From: Synechococcus sp. LA31
GTDB lineage: Bacteria > Cyanobacteriota > Cyanobacteriia > PCC-6307 > Cyanobiaceae
Reading direction: 5' to 3'
Assembly: GCF_018502385.1 (NCBI RefSeq)
Contig: NZ_CP075523.1
Span: forward strand, 2,666,001-2,730,000
DNA: 64,000 nucleotides
The notes beneath the pieces were generated by a model. The model searched no databases. It had not been told where the DNA came from and saw only the letters and a list, made by a program, of their open reading frames with translations. Both the position numbers and the translations under genes were made by a program. Shown here piece after piece: positions 10,966 to 19,307 of this stretch; the stretch's first letter is position 1, and the number at the start of each line of letters is the position of its first letter.

Positions 10966-11304
10966 ATGTTTCGTCGTTGGTTACGTGAGTATGCTGACTT
11001 CTTCTTTAAGAAGGGCAATGCATTGGAATTGGCCATCGGTGTGCTCGTGGCCACTCAGTTTCAGCAGATTGTGGATGTGATTACCAAGGATCTGTTGATG
11101 CCTCTGCTCAATCCGTTGGCTCTTGGCGGTAGTTGGCAGGATCTCTCGGTTCCCTACTTTGGTGGGGAGATCATGGTGGGGCGTGTGATTGATATGATCT
11201 TGAACTCATTGATTGTTGGTTGGGTGTTGTTTGTGTTGATCAAGTTGATCAGTCGCACTCGGTCGTTGACGGCAAGTGTTATTCCTGGCGATACCGACGG
11301 GTGA
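10966..11304 (+). CDS. mscL: Large-conductance mechanosensitive channel
   Basis: A 112-residue protein resembling MscL: a short amphipathic N terminus, FFKKGNALELAIGVLVATQF for the GNxxDLAxGVxxG pore helix TM1, KDLLMPLLNPL at its end, and a second hydrophobic helix near residues 75-98 (LNSLIVGWVLFVLIKLI). MscL opens under membrane tension to release solutes on hypo-osmotic shock. It is shorter than the usual 130-150 residues because the periplasmic loop and C-terminal bundle are abbreviated. It has its own position after the groESL terminator, and a promoter must lie in the 45 bases between. The base composition here is more AT-rich than in groEL. Confidence 0.85.
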   Translation: MFRRWLREYADFFFKKGNALELAIGVLVATQFQQIVDVITKDLLMPLLNPLALGGSWQDLSVPYFGGEIMVGRVIDMILNSLIVGWVLFVLIKLISRTRSLTASVIPGDTDG

Positions 11305-11309
11305 CGTCC

Positions 11310-11438
11310 ATGGCGCTGTTTTCGGGACTTCGGGCTGACGGTCTTGGGGATTCCCTGCCCGCCCTGCGCCTGCCTGATCAAGAAACCCCCGAAATGTTCA
11401 TTCTGAACTTTTTCGGGCTCCGTGCGCTGGAACAGTAG
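11310..11438 (+). CDS. Possible 42-residue small protein
   Basis: A short open frame between mscL and amt encoding about 42 residues, starting MALFSGLRADG and ending FFGLRALEQ. It begins 6 bases after the mscL stop, so it could be co-transcribed. I see no clear Shine-Dalgarno sequence and do not recognise a family. It fills a gap that would otherwise be an amt leader. It may be only a chance open frame; its last codons overlap the putative NtcA site. Confidence 0.25.
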   Translation: MALFSGLRADGLGDSLPALRLPDQETPEMFILNFFGLRALEQ

Positions 11439-11448
11439 CGATCACTAC
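11435..11448 (+). promoter_or_regulatory. Putative NtcA binding site upstream of amt
   Basis: An exact GTA-N8-TAC palindrome, the NtcA consensus of nitrogen-regulated cyanobacterial promoters, ends 13 bases before the amt ATG. Ammonium transporter genes are classic NtcA targets. The distance is too short for the usual class II arrangement unless transcription starts near 11483 and translation begins at the internal ATG at 11513. A site of this length can also occur by chance in a 64-kb window. Confidence 0.4.
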
Positions 11449-11461
11449 GGTATGGAGGGGC

Positions 11462-12817
11462 ATGCGCACCCGTTGGCGGAATGCCTTGATTGCGGCTGCC
11501 GCGGTGCCGGCGATGCAGCTGCTCTGTGGAGCCCTGCTGCCAGCTGAGGCTGTTGAAGATGCTGGCGCCTTGGCAGCGGCAGACAACACCTTGGTGCTGG
11601 TGTCTGCTGCCTTGGTGCTGTTGATGACCCCAGGGCTCGCTTTTTTCTACGGCGGCTTTGTTCAGGGCCGCAATGTGCTCAACACGATGGCGATGAGCTT
11701 CGTGATGATGGGCATTGCCACGTTGGTTTGGGCGAGCTTCGGTTTCAGCCTCGCCTTCGCTAACGGCGGCACCCTGCAGCCCTGGATTGGAAATCCCTTC
11801 AGTTATGCCCTGCTGGAGAACATTCCGGCCGCTTGGCAGCCGCTTGCGATTCCCGGGCTGAGTTTTGCTCTGTTTCAGGGCATGTTTGCGATCATCACAC
11901 CGGCATTGATTTCAGGTGCTCTGGTGGAGCGCATCAGCTTCCGCTTTTGGTGCTTGTTTACCCCGGTCTGGCTGCTGTTGGTTTATGCGCCGCTGGCTCA
12001 CATGGTCTGGGGCGGTGGTCTGCTGGGTAAGGACCTTGACTTTGCCGGTGGCACGGTAGTGCACATCAGCTCTGGTGTCACAGCTCTGATGCTTGCAGCC
12101 TTGTTGGGTGCCCGTCGCGGCTGGCCGCAGTCGATGCGTCCGCCCCACGACGTGACCCAGATTCTTTTGGGGACTGGCCTGCTCTGGTTCGGTTGGTTTG
12201 GCTTCAATGGCGGCAGCCAGCTCACGGTGGCGGGTGCCGAATTGCCCTTCACCACCACCCATGTGTCTGCGGCGGCGGGAATGGTGGCTTGGTCATTGTT
12301 GGAGACCTTCAGCGATGGCCGCAAACCCACCGTGGTGGGGATGGCCACCGGCGCAGTGGCTGGCTTGGTGGGGATTACACCAGCTGCTGGCTTTGTGACG
12401 GTGGGATCGAGCATGTTGATCGGCTCCCTCACCGCGCTGGTGTGCTTCTTCTCCGTGCAAATCAAGGTGAAGCTGCGCTTTGATGACTCCCTCGATACCT
12501 ACGCGGTTCACGGTGTTGGTGGTACAGCCGGAGCGTTGCTCACTGGGGTGTTTGCCAATGCCGATCTCATCGCGAGCCACCCTGCAGGGCAGGTTTTGGC
12601 CGAGCAGGGTCGTCTGGCCTTGGTATCCGGCCAGTTGCAGGCTGTTTTGGTGGCCTATGGCCTTGCCGCAGCGGGCACGTTGTTGATCGCTGCTGCCTTG
12701 CGGGGTCTTGGAGTGCGCTTCCGCGTGCCCGTGTCAGCTGAGAATCTCGGTGTGGATGTGCAGGAGCACGGTGAGGAAGCTTATGCCGAACGAATCGGTT
12801 CGCCTCAGCTGTTCTGA
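11462..12817 (+). CDS. amt: Ammonium transporter, Amt family
   Basis: A 451-residue Amt/Mep/Rh channel with an N-terminal signal-like segment (to about residue 30) and about eleven membrane helices. Signature pieces are TPGLAFFYGGFVQGRNVLNT, the WGGGLLG region, the first pore histidine in VHISSGVTAL and the second in YAVHGVGGTAG. It brings ammonium across the plasma membrane for GS/GOGAT assimilation. A perfect NtcA-type box lies just upstream, consistent with induction under nitrogen limitation. The start is uncertain: the ATG at 11462 gives the signal peptide, while a second ATG at 11513 would fit the NtcA box spacing better. Its 3' end overlaps convergent msrB by 13 bases. Confidence 0.95.
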   Translation: MRTRWRNALIAAAAVPAMQLLCGALLPAEAVEDAGALAAADNTLVLVSAALVLLMTPGLAFFYGGFVQGRNVLNTMAMSFVMMGIATLVWASFGFSLAFANGGTLQPWIGNPFSYALLENIPAAWQPLAIPGLSFALFQGMFAIITPALISGALVERISFRFWCLFTPVWLLLVYAPLAHMVWGGGLLGKDLDFAGGTVVHISSGVTALMLAALLGARRGWPQSMRPPHDVTQILLGTGLLWFGWFGFNGGSQLTVAGAELPFTTTHVSAAAGMVAWSLLETFSDGRKPTVVGMATGAVAGLVGITPAAGFVTVGSSMLIGSLTALVCFFSVQIKVKLRFDDSLDTYAVHGVGGTAGALLTGVFANADLIASHPAGQVLAEQGRLALVSGQLQAVLVAYGLAAAGTLLIAAALRGLGVRFRVPVSAENLGVDVQEHGEEAYAERIGSPQLF

Positions 12818-13302
12818 GGGTTGGGCTTGAAGCTGAGCGCGACGCCGTTGTTGCAGTAGCGCTTGCCTGTTGGTTTGGGGCCGTCGCCAAACACATGGCC
12901 CTGGTGGCCCCCGCAACGGCGGCAGTGGTATTCCGTGCGTGGCACGATCAGCTTGAAATCCACCTTGGTGCCGATGGCGTTGGCCAGGGGTTGCCAGAAG
13001 CTCGGCCAGCCGGTGCCGCTGTCGTATTTGGCGTTGGAGCTGAACAGTGGCAGATCGCAGCCGGCGCAGTGGAACGTACCAGCTCGCTTTTCGGCGTTCA
13101 GTGGGCTGCTGAAGGGGCGTTCGGTGCCTTCTTTGCGAAGCACTTGATAGGCGGCCGGACTGAGCCGCTGCTTCCACTGCGCATCGCTGAGTTGCCACTT
13201 GGGATCGGAGGCGGCTGAAGCCGCCTCGGCGGCGCGAGGTGCGAGAAGCGGGGTGAACAAGGCCGTAAGAGTGGCCAGAACGCTGCGGCGAGGCATGGTC
13301 AC
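12805..13302 (-). CDS. msrB: Exported methionine-R-sulfoxide reductase B
   Basis: A 165-residue MsrB with an N-terminal export signal: PRRSVLATLTALF, a twin-arginine-like start and hydrophobic run, ending near AAEA. The mature part has two zinc CxxC pairs (C79/C82, C127/C130), the GTGWPSF motif and the catalytic cysteine C150 in RYCNN. It reduces methionine-R-sulfoxide in oxidised proteins, here probably outside the plasma membrane or in the thylakoid lumen. The electron donor is not evident. A second, also exported Msr (msrA) is encoded at 53633. Either of two closely spaced ATG codons could be the start. Confidence 0.93.
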   Translation of the reverse strand: MTMPRRSVLATLTALFTPLLAPRAAEAASAASDPKWQLSDAQWKQRLSPAAYQVLRKEGTERPFSSPLNAEKRAGTFHCAGCDLPLFSSNAKYDSGTGWPSFWQPLANAIGTKVDFKLIVPRTEYHCRRCGGHQGHVFGDGPKPTGKRYCNNGVALSFKPNPQNS

Positions 13303-13318
13303 GTTGGTAAGAGCCGGA

Positions 13319-13552
13319 TCAGAGCTTGAACCAGCCAGCGCTTAACGCCGTCGCCAGACCGACAAACACGGCCAGCAATGTCCAGGTGATGCGGTTGAGT
13401 GTGGCCTCGGCGCTGCGGGCACTGCTGAACATGGAACTGCCACTGGAGGCAAGGCCACCCATGCCATCGCCTTTGGGACTATGCAGCAGCACACTGATGA
13501 TCAGCAGCACGCCGCTGGCCAGCCAGATCCAGGTGAAAACGTTTTGGAGCAT
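13319..13552 (-). CDS. secG: Preprotein translocase subunit SecG
   Basis: A 77-residue protein with two hydrophobic helices (about 5-22 and 53-73) separated by a glycine/serine-rich polar loop containing LLHSPKGDGMGG and SSMFSS, the usual SecG pattern. SecG is the small accessory subunit of the SecYEG channel in the plasma and thylakoid membranes. The gene lies 22 bases after gpmI and 16 bases before msrB on the same strand, so all three may share a transcript. The family is small and weakly conserved, but the loop motif makes the call reasonably safe. Confidence 0.88.
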   Translation of the reverse strand: MLQNVFTWIWLASGVLLIISVLLHSPKGDGMGGLASSGSSMFSSARSAEATLNRITWTLLAVFVGLATALSAGWFKL

Positions 13553-13574
13553 TGAAGCAGCCTAGTGGCGCGGT

Positions 13575-15230
13575 TCAGACCCCAAGGGTCTGGGGGATGC
13601 GGTTGAGCACAGCTGGACTACCTAGCGGCACCACCAGTGATTCCCCCGTCATGCGGGCCGGCTGCGGCAGGCCAAGGATTTCCAGCAGGGTTGGGGCGAT
13701 ATCCGCCAGTCCACCGCCGCTGCGCAGCTCCACGGCATTGCCGTGGCCGGGCAGCTTGCGCTTTTCGCCCTCCACCAAGATCACGGGCACGGGGTTGGTG
13801 GTGTGGGCGGTCCAAGGTCGCCCATCAGTCCCTTGCATCAATTCGGCATTGCCATGGTCTGCGGTGACCAACAAGGTGCCGCCCATGCGGTTGGTGGCTT
13901 CAAGTAAGCGACCCACGCTGAGATCCACGGTGCCGATCGCATCGATCGTGGCCTCCATGTCGCCGGTGTGCCCCACCATGTCGGGATTGGCGTAGTTGAT
14001 CACCACCAGCGCATAGATGCCCTTGTTGATCGCCGCAATGCAGTGATCGGTGAGTTGTTCGGCCGACATGGCCGGCGACTGGTCGTAGGTGGCCACACGG
14101 GGTGAGGGCACTAGGTGGCGATCTTCACCGGGGTAAGGCTGCTCAATGCCCCCATTCATGAAGTAGGTGACGTGTGGATATTTCTCGGTTTCGGCGGTGC
14201 GGAATTGGCGCAATCCCGCCTCTGACACCACCTGCCCCAGTAGCCCATCGAGGGATTCAGGCGGGAAGGCCACCGACACGGGCAAGCCTGCCTCGTACTG
14301 CGTGAAGGTGACCACAGCGAGATCCTCAATCGGCTCGCGCTCGAAATCTTTGAACTGCGGCAACACCAGGGCTCGAACGATCTGGCGCACCCGATCGGGC
14401 CGGAAGTTGAAGCAGATCACACCGTCGCCTGCCTGGATGCTGCCTGAGTTCAGGCGGGTGGGCTCGAGGAATTCGTCGGTGATGCCGCTCGCGTAAGCGC
14501 TTTCGAGCACCTGGTTCGGGCTGGCTGACACCACATCCCCATCGCTGCAGAGCAACCGGTAGGCCTTTTCGGTGCGATCCCAGCGGTTATCGCGATCCAT
14601 GGCCCAATAGCGGCCACAGATGGTGGCGATGGAGCCCACGCCCGCTGAAGCGATTTGGCTCTCGATGGTTTGTACAAAACCGGGTGCGCTCTGGGTGGGG
14701 GTGTCACGCCCATCGGTGATCACATGCACGCACACCTGTTTGAGCCCCCGTGCAGCAGCCCAATGGAGCAATCCGCCCAAGTGGTTGAGATGGCTGTGCA
14801 CCCCACCGTCAGAACACAGGCCAATCAGATGCAGCGTGTTGCCGTTGGCCAGCAGGCGATCGGCCAGAGCATTGAGTTCAGGATTGTTGTTGAGGCTGCC
14901 GTCGCGAACGGCCTGGCTGATCCGCACTAATTCCTGACGGATGATCCGGCCCGCACCGATGGTGAGGTGGCCCACCTCGGAGTTGCCCATCTGGTCGTCG
15001 GGCAGGCCCACATCGGCGCCGCTGGCCTCGATCAGCGTGTGGGGATAGGCATGCCAAAGCGCATCCATCACTGGGGTCTGGGCGGCCCGGATGGCGTTGT
15101 GGGCTTCGTCGTGGCGGTAGCCCCATCCATCGAGGATGCAAAGCACAACGGGCGCAACACCACCCCGTTTCCCTTCAACAGCTGAAGGAGCTGTTGGCTT
15201 GCCTTGATCGGTCGACGGTACAGCTGTCAC
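13575..15230 (-). CDS. gpmI: 2,3-bisphosphoglycerate-independent phosphoglycerate mutase
   Basis: An alkaline-phosphatase-fold mutase of about 551 residues that interconverts 3- and 2-phosphoglycerate in lower glycolysis and carbon export. Motifs: [11 protein letters not shown] near the N terminus (metal aspartate), QMGNSEVGH with the catalytic serine, [10 protein letters not shown], and the C-terminal metal site TADHGNAE. I chose the GTG at 15230, giving a protein that starts VTAVPST; an in-frame ATG 39 bases upstream is also possible. secG follows after 22 bases. The 141 bases to divergent pyrR hold both promoters. Confidence 0.96.
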   Translation of the reverse strand: MTAVPSTDQGKPTAPSAVEGKRGGVAPVVLCILDGWGYRHDEAHNAIRAAQTPVMDALWHAYPHTLIEASGADVGLPDDQMGNSEVGHLTIGAGRIIRQELVRISQAVRDGSLNNNPELNALADRLLANGNTLHLIGLCSDGGVHSHLNHLGGLLHWAAARGLKQVCVHVITDGRDTPTQSAPGFVQTIESQIASAGVGSIATICGRYWAMDRDNRWDRTEKAYRLLCSDGDVVSASPNQVLESAYASGITDEFLEPTRLNSGSIQAGDGVICFNFRPDRVRQIVRALVLPQFKDFEREPIEDLAVVTFTQYEAGLPVSVAFPPESLDGLLGQVVSEAGLRQFRTAETEKYPHVTYFMNGGIEQPYPGEDRHLVPSPRVATYDQSPAMSAEQLTDHCIAAINKGIYALVVINYANPDMVGHTGDMEATIDAIGTVDLSVGRLLEATNRMGGTLLVTADHGNAELMQGTDGRPWTAHTTNPVPVILVEGEKRKLPGHGNAVELRSGGGLADIAPTLLEILGLPQPARMTGESLVVPLGSPAVLNRIPQTLGV

Positions 15231-15371
15231 CCGATGAACCCTGCCTATCTGCAACAACTGCTCTTCCAAACCTACCCTGCGCCTCGGTTAGCTCCCCGCT
15301 AGATCCCGCCTGCGTCAGCTTTTGGCTACACCACTTTCTGCCGTTACCATCAGCCCCCCTCCGCCTGGCTT

Positions 15372-15911
15372 ATGGCTGTCGATCGCGTGGAGATCCTCTC
15401 GGCTGATGAGCTGGGCCGCACGCTGAATCGCCTTGCATCGCAGGTGCTTGAGAGCGTGGCCGACAGCAATCAGCTGCTGTTGGTGGGTATCCCCACGCGG
15501 GGCGTGGCCCTGGCAGAGGTGCTGGCCCAGCGGCTCGAGGCCCTCTGCGGCCATGCGATTGCTTGCGGCAGCCTTGATCCCACCTTTCATCGTGATGACC
15601 TTGAGCGGATCGGCACCCGCCTCGGCACACCCACCCAGCTCCCCGCTGACCTTCAGGGGCGCGATCTGGTGCTGGTGGATGACGTGATTTTCACAGGTCG
15701 CACCGTGCGTGCTGCGTTGGAAGCCCTGCAGGCCTGGGGGCGCCCCAGGCGTGTGCGGCTTCTGGTGATGGTGGATCGAGGCCACCGTGAACTGCCGATC
15801 CAGCCTGATTTCTGCGGTCGGGTGGTGCCTACCAGCCGTCAGGAGTTGATCGCCCTGTGCTTGCAGGCGATTGATCAGGAGGAGGGCGTGTTTCTGATCA
15901 AGGAGAGCTGA
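15372..15911 (+). CDS. pyrR: PyrR-type uracil phosphoribosyltransferase / pyr regulator
   Basis: A 179-residue type I phosphoribosyltransferase close in length and motif to PyrR. The PRPP loop reads LVLVDDVIFTGRTVRAAL and the N-terminal part contains VGIPTRGVALAE. In Bacillus PyrR binds pyr mRNA and attenuates transcription in response to UMP; in cyanobacteria a regulatory role is not established, and it may act mainly in uracil salvage. It stands alone, divergent from gpmI and convergent with ftrV, with only 6 bases between stop codons. pyrF is elsewhere in the window (60738), so there is no pyr operon here. Confidence 0.9.
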   Translation: MAVDRVEILSADELGRTLNRLASQVLESVADSNQLLLVGIPTRGVALAEVLAQRLEALCGHAIACGSLDPTFHRDDLERIGTRLGTPTQLPADLQGRDLVLVDDVIFTGRTVRAALEALQAWGRPRRVRLLVMVDRGHRELPIQPDFCGRVVPTSRQELIALCLQAIDQEEGVFLIKES

Positions 15912-15917
15912 GGCAAG

Positions 15918-16139
15918 TCAGCTCACCGGCTCGAGTTCGTCGCTGCGGAAGTGCGCGCGGAAGCGGCCGAACGCCACGATCACGGGCATGGTTGGGCTGA
16001 TGGTGCGGCCTTTGTAATCGTTGAGCACCTGAAATACCTCGCCTTGCTGGCCCTTCAGATCGAAGGCCTGGCCGCGGTGTTCGGGATGGTGGAAGACCAC
16101 CACGCTCTGGCTGACCTTGACCTGATCTCCTGCCTGCAT
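15918..16139 (-). CDS. ftrV: Ferredoxin-thioredoxin reductase variable chain
   Basis: A 73-residue protein starting MQAGDQVKVSQSVVVFHHPEH and containing KGQQGEVFQVL and RAHFRSDELEP, the SH3-like fold of the FTR variable (alpha) subunit. It pairs with the catalytic Fe4S4 subunit and docks ferredoxin, passing photosynthetic electrons to thioredoxin for light regulation of enzymes. The start was placed at this methionine because it gives the family's usual length; an in-frame ATG 36 bases upstream would add an unrelated N terminus. The catalytic subunit gene is not in the window. Confidence 0.92.
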   Translation of the reverse strand: MQAGDQVKVSQSVVVFHHPEHRGQAFDLKGQQGEVFQVLNDYKGRTISPTMPVIVAFGRFRAHFRSDELEPVS

Positions 16140-16181
16140 CGAGGGTGAGGGGGATTGAACGCCCCATCCTGTCACGTGTGA

Positions 16182-17015
16182 TCAGCGCCGGCAGGTGGTT
16201 TCGGGGCCGGCTTCCACCACCCGGCCGCCGAGCTCTTCGCACGCGGCGCTAAAGGCCTGCCAGTCATCGAAGCCCTGGGCCAGCTTTTGAGTGATCAGAT
16301 CGTTGAGGCGTTCTGCGGGCACGTTGGAATCGAGTTGGCCGCCATGCACATCGTGGTTGCGCTCACGGGGATCCCGAAGGGATTCGATGCCCTGCTCCAC
16401 CTGGCGGCGCAGGGGCAGGCTCTGCTCCTTCCACCAAGGGTGCTCGATCCGATTCAGGGCATCCAGTGCTTCCCACCAGCGCTTCTGGGGAATGAGCTGT
16501 GCAGCCCTGTCTTTGAGAAATTTCTGGCGGTTCCAATCCTCATCGAGTTGATCGCCGAGGGCCGTGCCGCTGGCGTTATGAGCGGCATTGAGATTGCTGA
16601 GGATGCCCAGTGCTTCTTCGAGCCTGCCTTCGCGATAGAGGCTGAGGGCACGCGTTTCGAGCTGCTGCTGCCAGTTGAGTAGCTGCTGCTGGTCGGCAGG
16701 GGTGCTTGTCCCCGAGTTCACCAGTTGTAGCTGAAGTTTGAGAGCTTCGGCCCACTCGCCTCCGCGCCATAGCTCCTGGGCCTTGAGCCGGCGGCAGCGG
16801 CCTTGCTCCAGCGGTGCCTTGCCCCCTAGCCAGCGCAAGGCTGCCAACTGCTCTCCATAGCGCAGGCAGTCGTCGAGTCGGCCCTGCTCAGCGGCGCGCT
16901 GCAGCTGTGCGGGTAGCTGCTTCTCCCACCAGTAGGCCGATCCCACCCCGGCCGCCACCAGGCCGAGCGTGAGCACCAGCCAGAAACGTGGAAGCCGGTG
17001 CCGGCGGATGGCCAA
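16182..17015 (-). CDS. Membrane-anchored helical-repeat protein, unknown function
   Basis: A 277-residue protein, TTG start, with a basic N terminus and one membrane helix (about residues 9-28) followed by helix-rich sequence with TPR-like pairs such as AAEQGRLDDCLRYGEQLAAL and GRLEEALGILSNL. The tail carries two cysteines (CEELG and ETTC). This looks like a periplasmic or lumenal repeat protein tethered by its N terminus. I do not recognise a named family. It lies 42 bases upstream of ftrV on the same strand and 83 bases after the Hsp70-like gene. Confidence 0.7.
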   Translation of the reverse strand: MAIRRHRLPRFWLVLTLGLVAAGVGSAYWWEKQLPAQLQRAAEQGRLDDCLRYGEQLAALRWLGGKAPLEQGRCRRLKAQELWRGGEWAEALKLQLQLVNSGTSTPADQQQLLNWQQQLETRALSLYREGRLEEALGILSNLNAAHNASGTALGDQLDEDWNRQKFLKDRAAQLIPQKRWWEALDALNRIEHPWWKEQSLPLRRQVEQGIESLRDPRERNHDVHGGQLDSNVPAERLNDLITQKLAQGFDDWQAFSAACEELGGRVVEAGPETTCRR

Positions 17016-17098
17016 GGGCGGCGCTCATGCAATCCATCCGTTCTATGGATCGATGCGCCCTGCATCACGAATTCAGGGGCAGCCCGCCAGCCGTCACG

Positions 17099-18670
17099 TC
17101 AACGAACACGGCCCAGCCGTCGCTGCGGCAAGGGCCGGTCGCTGAGCAAGTCACGGCCTTCCACGATCAGTTCGCCTGCGCTGTTGATCGAGAACTGCAG
17201 CTCAAGGCGATCAGCGCCAGGAGTCCCGGGGGGGCTGAGGGGAAGGGCTGCGGGTTGTTCGCTCCAGGCTTGCACCGCTGGGCTGCCCGCGGCCTGACGG
17301 CGCAGCACCGGAAAGCCGTTCACAAACACCACTTCGCTCCGCTCCTCCTGCTGTGGTTCCCCTAGGTGCAGCTCCAGCTCCCCTTGCTCTGGTCGGCTGC
17401 AGCTCAGTCGCAGCTGCAGGGGCTGCTCGCTCGGCCAGGGCTGTCCGGCTAAAAACAGTGGGTGCCACCGGTGCTCGCTGCTGCGTTGATCCCAGCAGCG
17501 CAGCGAGACGCCCCGGTGCAGCAGGTCTTTCACCGCCACGCCTGGTGTCAGGCGTAACGCCCCGAGGGCCACGGCCTCCACCGGGCGCTCGCCGTGAAGC
17601 GGCACTCGCGGCAGGCGCTCCTGCAACCAGGTGCGGATCAGCGGCACACGGCTGCAGCCGCCCACCGGCAGCACGGCATCGATCTCCGCCTCGCTGATGC
17701 CGCAGCCCCGAGCTGAGGCCAGAACCTGCTCCAGTAATTCATCCAGCAGCTCCAGCAGCTGACGCTGGCCAAGGAGTTCGTCCAGCTCATGGCGTTGTAA
17801 GTGCAGGTCCACCGGGGCGTGCCCTGGCCCGGCGATCCACAGCACGAGGGCTTCCTCCGCATGGCTCAGGCGGCACTTCAGCTGCTCGCAGCTGCTGAGC
17901 AGTGAAGGGGTCTCCGGATCCACGCCCGCAAGGGAGGGGTGGCGTTGCACCAGCTCGGCGGCAATCCAGCGGTCGAGATCGCGTCCCCCCAGCGCTAGCC
18001 CCGCCTTACCCAGGACACGGGCGGTGCGAAGGCTCTGGCGACTGTTCTCGAGGTTGCGCCCTCCGAAGCGCAGCAGCTGGGCGATCGGCGCCGCTTTGCC
18101 CTCTCCCCCCTCGAGGGCCACCAGCGACAGATCCGTGGTGCCGCCTCCCAAGTCGATCACCAGCACGCGGCTGCCGGCTGGTAGCCCAGCCCCGATGGCT
18201 GCTGCCGTGGGTTCATCCACGAGGGCAATTTCGGGAACCGCCAGGCCACCCGTGGCCTCCAGGAGCCATTGGCGGTAGCCGCGGTAGCTGTCGATCGGAG
18301 CGGTGAGCACCAGGCGATCGGGCTTGAGCTCCTGCGGCAGCCGTTGCCAAATCTGCTCAAGAAGAAGGTGGCCGCTCTGTTCAGGACTCAGCAACGTGGT
18401 GTGTTGCGGATCCTCAGCACCGATCAGGCGTTTGAAATCGCGATGCAGGCCTGGGCCTCCGCGCTCGAGTAGGCCGGCCTCGATCACCTGACGACCGATC
18501 AGTGGCTGACCACTGTTCTTATCGCTCAGCCAGATCAGGCTGGGCACCACCCCGGGTTCGCTGGTGCTGATCGGAGTTAACGCCAGCAGCCTTGGAGCGG
18601 AATCACCAGGGGACTGAAAGGCCACCACGGTGGTGGTGCTGCCCAGGTCGATGGCGAGGGTGCCGGCCAT
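17099..18670 (-). CDS. Divergent Hsp70/DnaK-like ATPase
   Basis: A 523-residue protein with the actin/Hsp70 ATPase core: phosphate-1 loop LAIDLGSTTTVVAF at the N terminus, DEPTAAAIGAG, phosphate-2 loop VIDLGGGTTDLSLVAL, and PVGGCSRVPLI as the adenosine motif. The remaining 150 residues form a shortened substrate-binding part, and the EEVD-like or helical lid of DnaK (about 630 residues) is missing. It is therefore an Hsp70 relative and not the housekeeping DnaK. No J-protein or GrpE gene is adjacent. The start at the second methionine places the beta strand at the N terminus as usual. Substrate unknown. Confidence 0.85.
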   Translation of the reverse strand: MAGTLAIDLGSTTTVVAFQSPGDSAPRLLALTPISTSEPGVVPSLIWLSDKNSGQPLIGRQVIEAGLLERGGPGLHRDFKRLIGAEDPQHTTLLSPEQSGHLLLEQIWQRLPQELKPDRLVLTAPIDSYRGYRQWLLEATGGLAVPEIALVDEPTAAAIGAGLPAGSRVLVIDLGGGTTDLSLVALEGGEGKAAPIAQLLRFGGRNLENSRQSLRTARVLGKAGLALGGRDLDRWIAAELVQRHPSLAGVDPETPSLLSSCEQLKCRLSHAEEALVLWIAGPGHAPVDLHLQRHELDELLGQRQLLELLDELLEQVLASARGCGISEAEIDAVLPVGGCSRVPLIRTWLQERLPRVPLHGERPVEAVALGALRLTPGVAVKDLLHRGVSLRCWDQRSSEHRWHPLFLAGQPWPSEQPLQLRLSCSRPEQGELELHLGEPQQEERSEVVFVNGFPVLRRQAAGSPAVQAWSEQPAALPLSPPGTPGADRLELQFSINSAGELIVEGRDLLSDRPLPQRRLGRVR

Positions 18671-18730
18671 GGGCGAAAGCTGAAGGGAACACAACACTCA
18701 TGAGGGTGGCGCAGCCAAGCGCTTCATGGT

Positions 18731-18746
18731 GAGACCAGAGGGTCTC
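18731..18746. repeat. Short inverted repeat between divergent genes
   Basis: GAGACC-AGAG-GGTCTC forms a 6-bp perfect inverted repeat in the 83-base gap between the Hsp70-like gene and the gene at 18754. There is no T-run. It could be a dyad operator or a leader hairpin; the evidence is only the symmetry. Confidence 0.3.
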
Positions 18747-18753
18747 TTGGCTA

Positions 18754-19059
18754 ATGGAGCGCGCGTTGCAGGCGGTGTTGTCGTTTTATCGGGAAGATCC
18801 CGATCAGTTGCGTCGTCTTGATCCTCTCTGGGCTTGCCGGGTGACGCGCGGCTGGATGGGATTGCGGATCGAATGCCGTGACCGGGTGCATCGCGCTGTG
18901 GTTTGCGGCGTGATCGAGCTGCTGCGGCCGCCTTTGGCGGCCCTCGCGCTGGTGCGGGAGATCCGGCTGTTGGCGCCTGGTGCGGAGCCGCTGGTGTTTC
19001 CGGTCAGCGTGCCGCTCTCCAGCAGCCTGCTGACCTACGATGAATCCATTGGTGAATAG
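18754..19059 (+). CDS. Conserved-type hypothetical protein upstream of rpoZ
   Basis: A 101-residue protein with no membrane helix, arginine-rich and starting MERALQAVLSFYRED. The middle part contains CRVTRGWMGLRIECRDRV and a hydrophobic strand VVCGVIELL. I do not recognise a family. It begins a plus-strand run with rpoZ (3 bases downstream) and the DUF1818 gene, so it is probably part of the rpoZ transcript. No catalytic motif is visible. Confidence 0.65.
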   Translation: MERALQAVLSFYREDPDQLRRLDPLWACRVTRGWMGLRIECRDRVHRAVVCGVIELLRPPLAALALVREIRLLAPGAEPLVFPVSVPLSSSLLTYDESIGE

Positions 19060-19062
19060 TTC

Positions 19063-19293
19063 ATGTACCTCGGCGTCAACGTCAGTCCCAAAGAACTCGC
19101 TCAACGCGCCGAGAGCCTGGTTCGGTTTTCCAGTAATCGTTATCTCACCACCGTTCGGATTGCCTTCCGCGCCAAGCAGCGTCGCTTCGACGACTTCGAC
19201 GGCCTGCTCGAGGACTCGATGGTGAAGCCGGTACAGCGAGCCATCATCGAGCTCAGCGACGAGCAGGACCAGCCTGACCTACTGCCCGGCTGA
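19063..19293 (+). CDS. rpoZ: RNA polymerase omega subunit
   Basis: A 76-residue omega subunit of the cyanobacterial type, recognisable by [24 protein letters not shown] and [14 protein letters not shown]. Omega wraps the beta-prime C terminus and aids assembly and sigma preference of RNA polymerase; in Synechocystis loss of omega alters high-temperature and CO2 responses. The gene starts at an ATG 3 bases after the previous stop and is followed 14 bases later by the DUF1818 gene. Confidence 0.95.
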   Translation: MYLGVNVSPKELAQRAESLVRFSSNRYLTTVRIAFRAKQRRFDDFDGLLEDSMVKPVQRAIIELSDEQDQPDLLPG

Positions 19294-19307
19294 GCTGTTC
19301 AGTCGCC

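Noticed and set aside
13577-13597. Hairpin CAGACCC-CAA-GGGTCTG at the gpmI end as a terminator
   Set aside because: It lies in coding sequence at the 3' end of gpmI, has no T-run, and would terminate within the gene.
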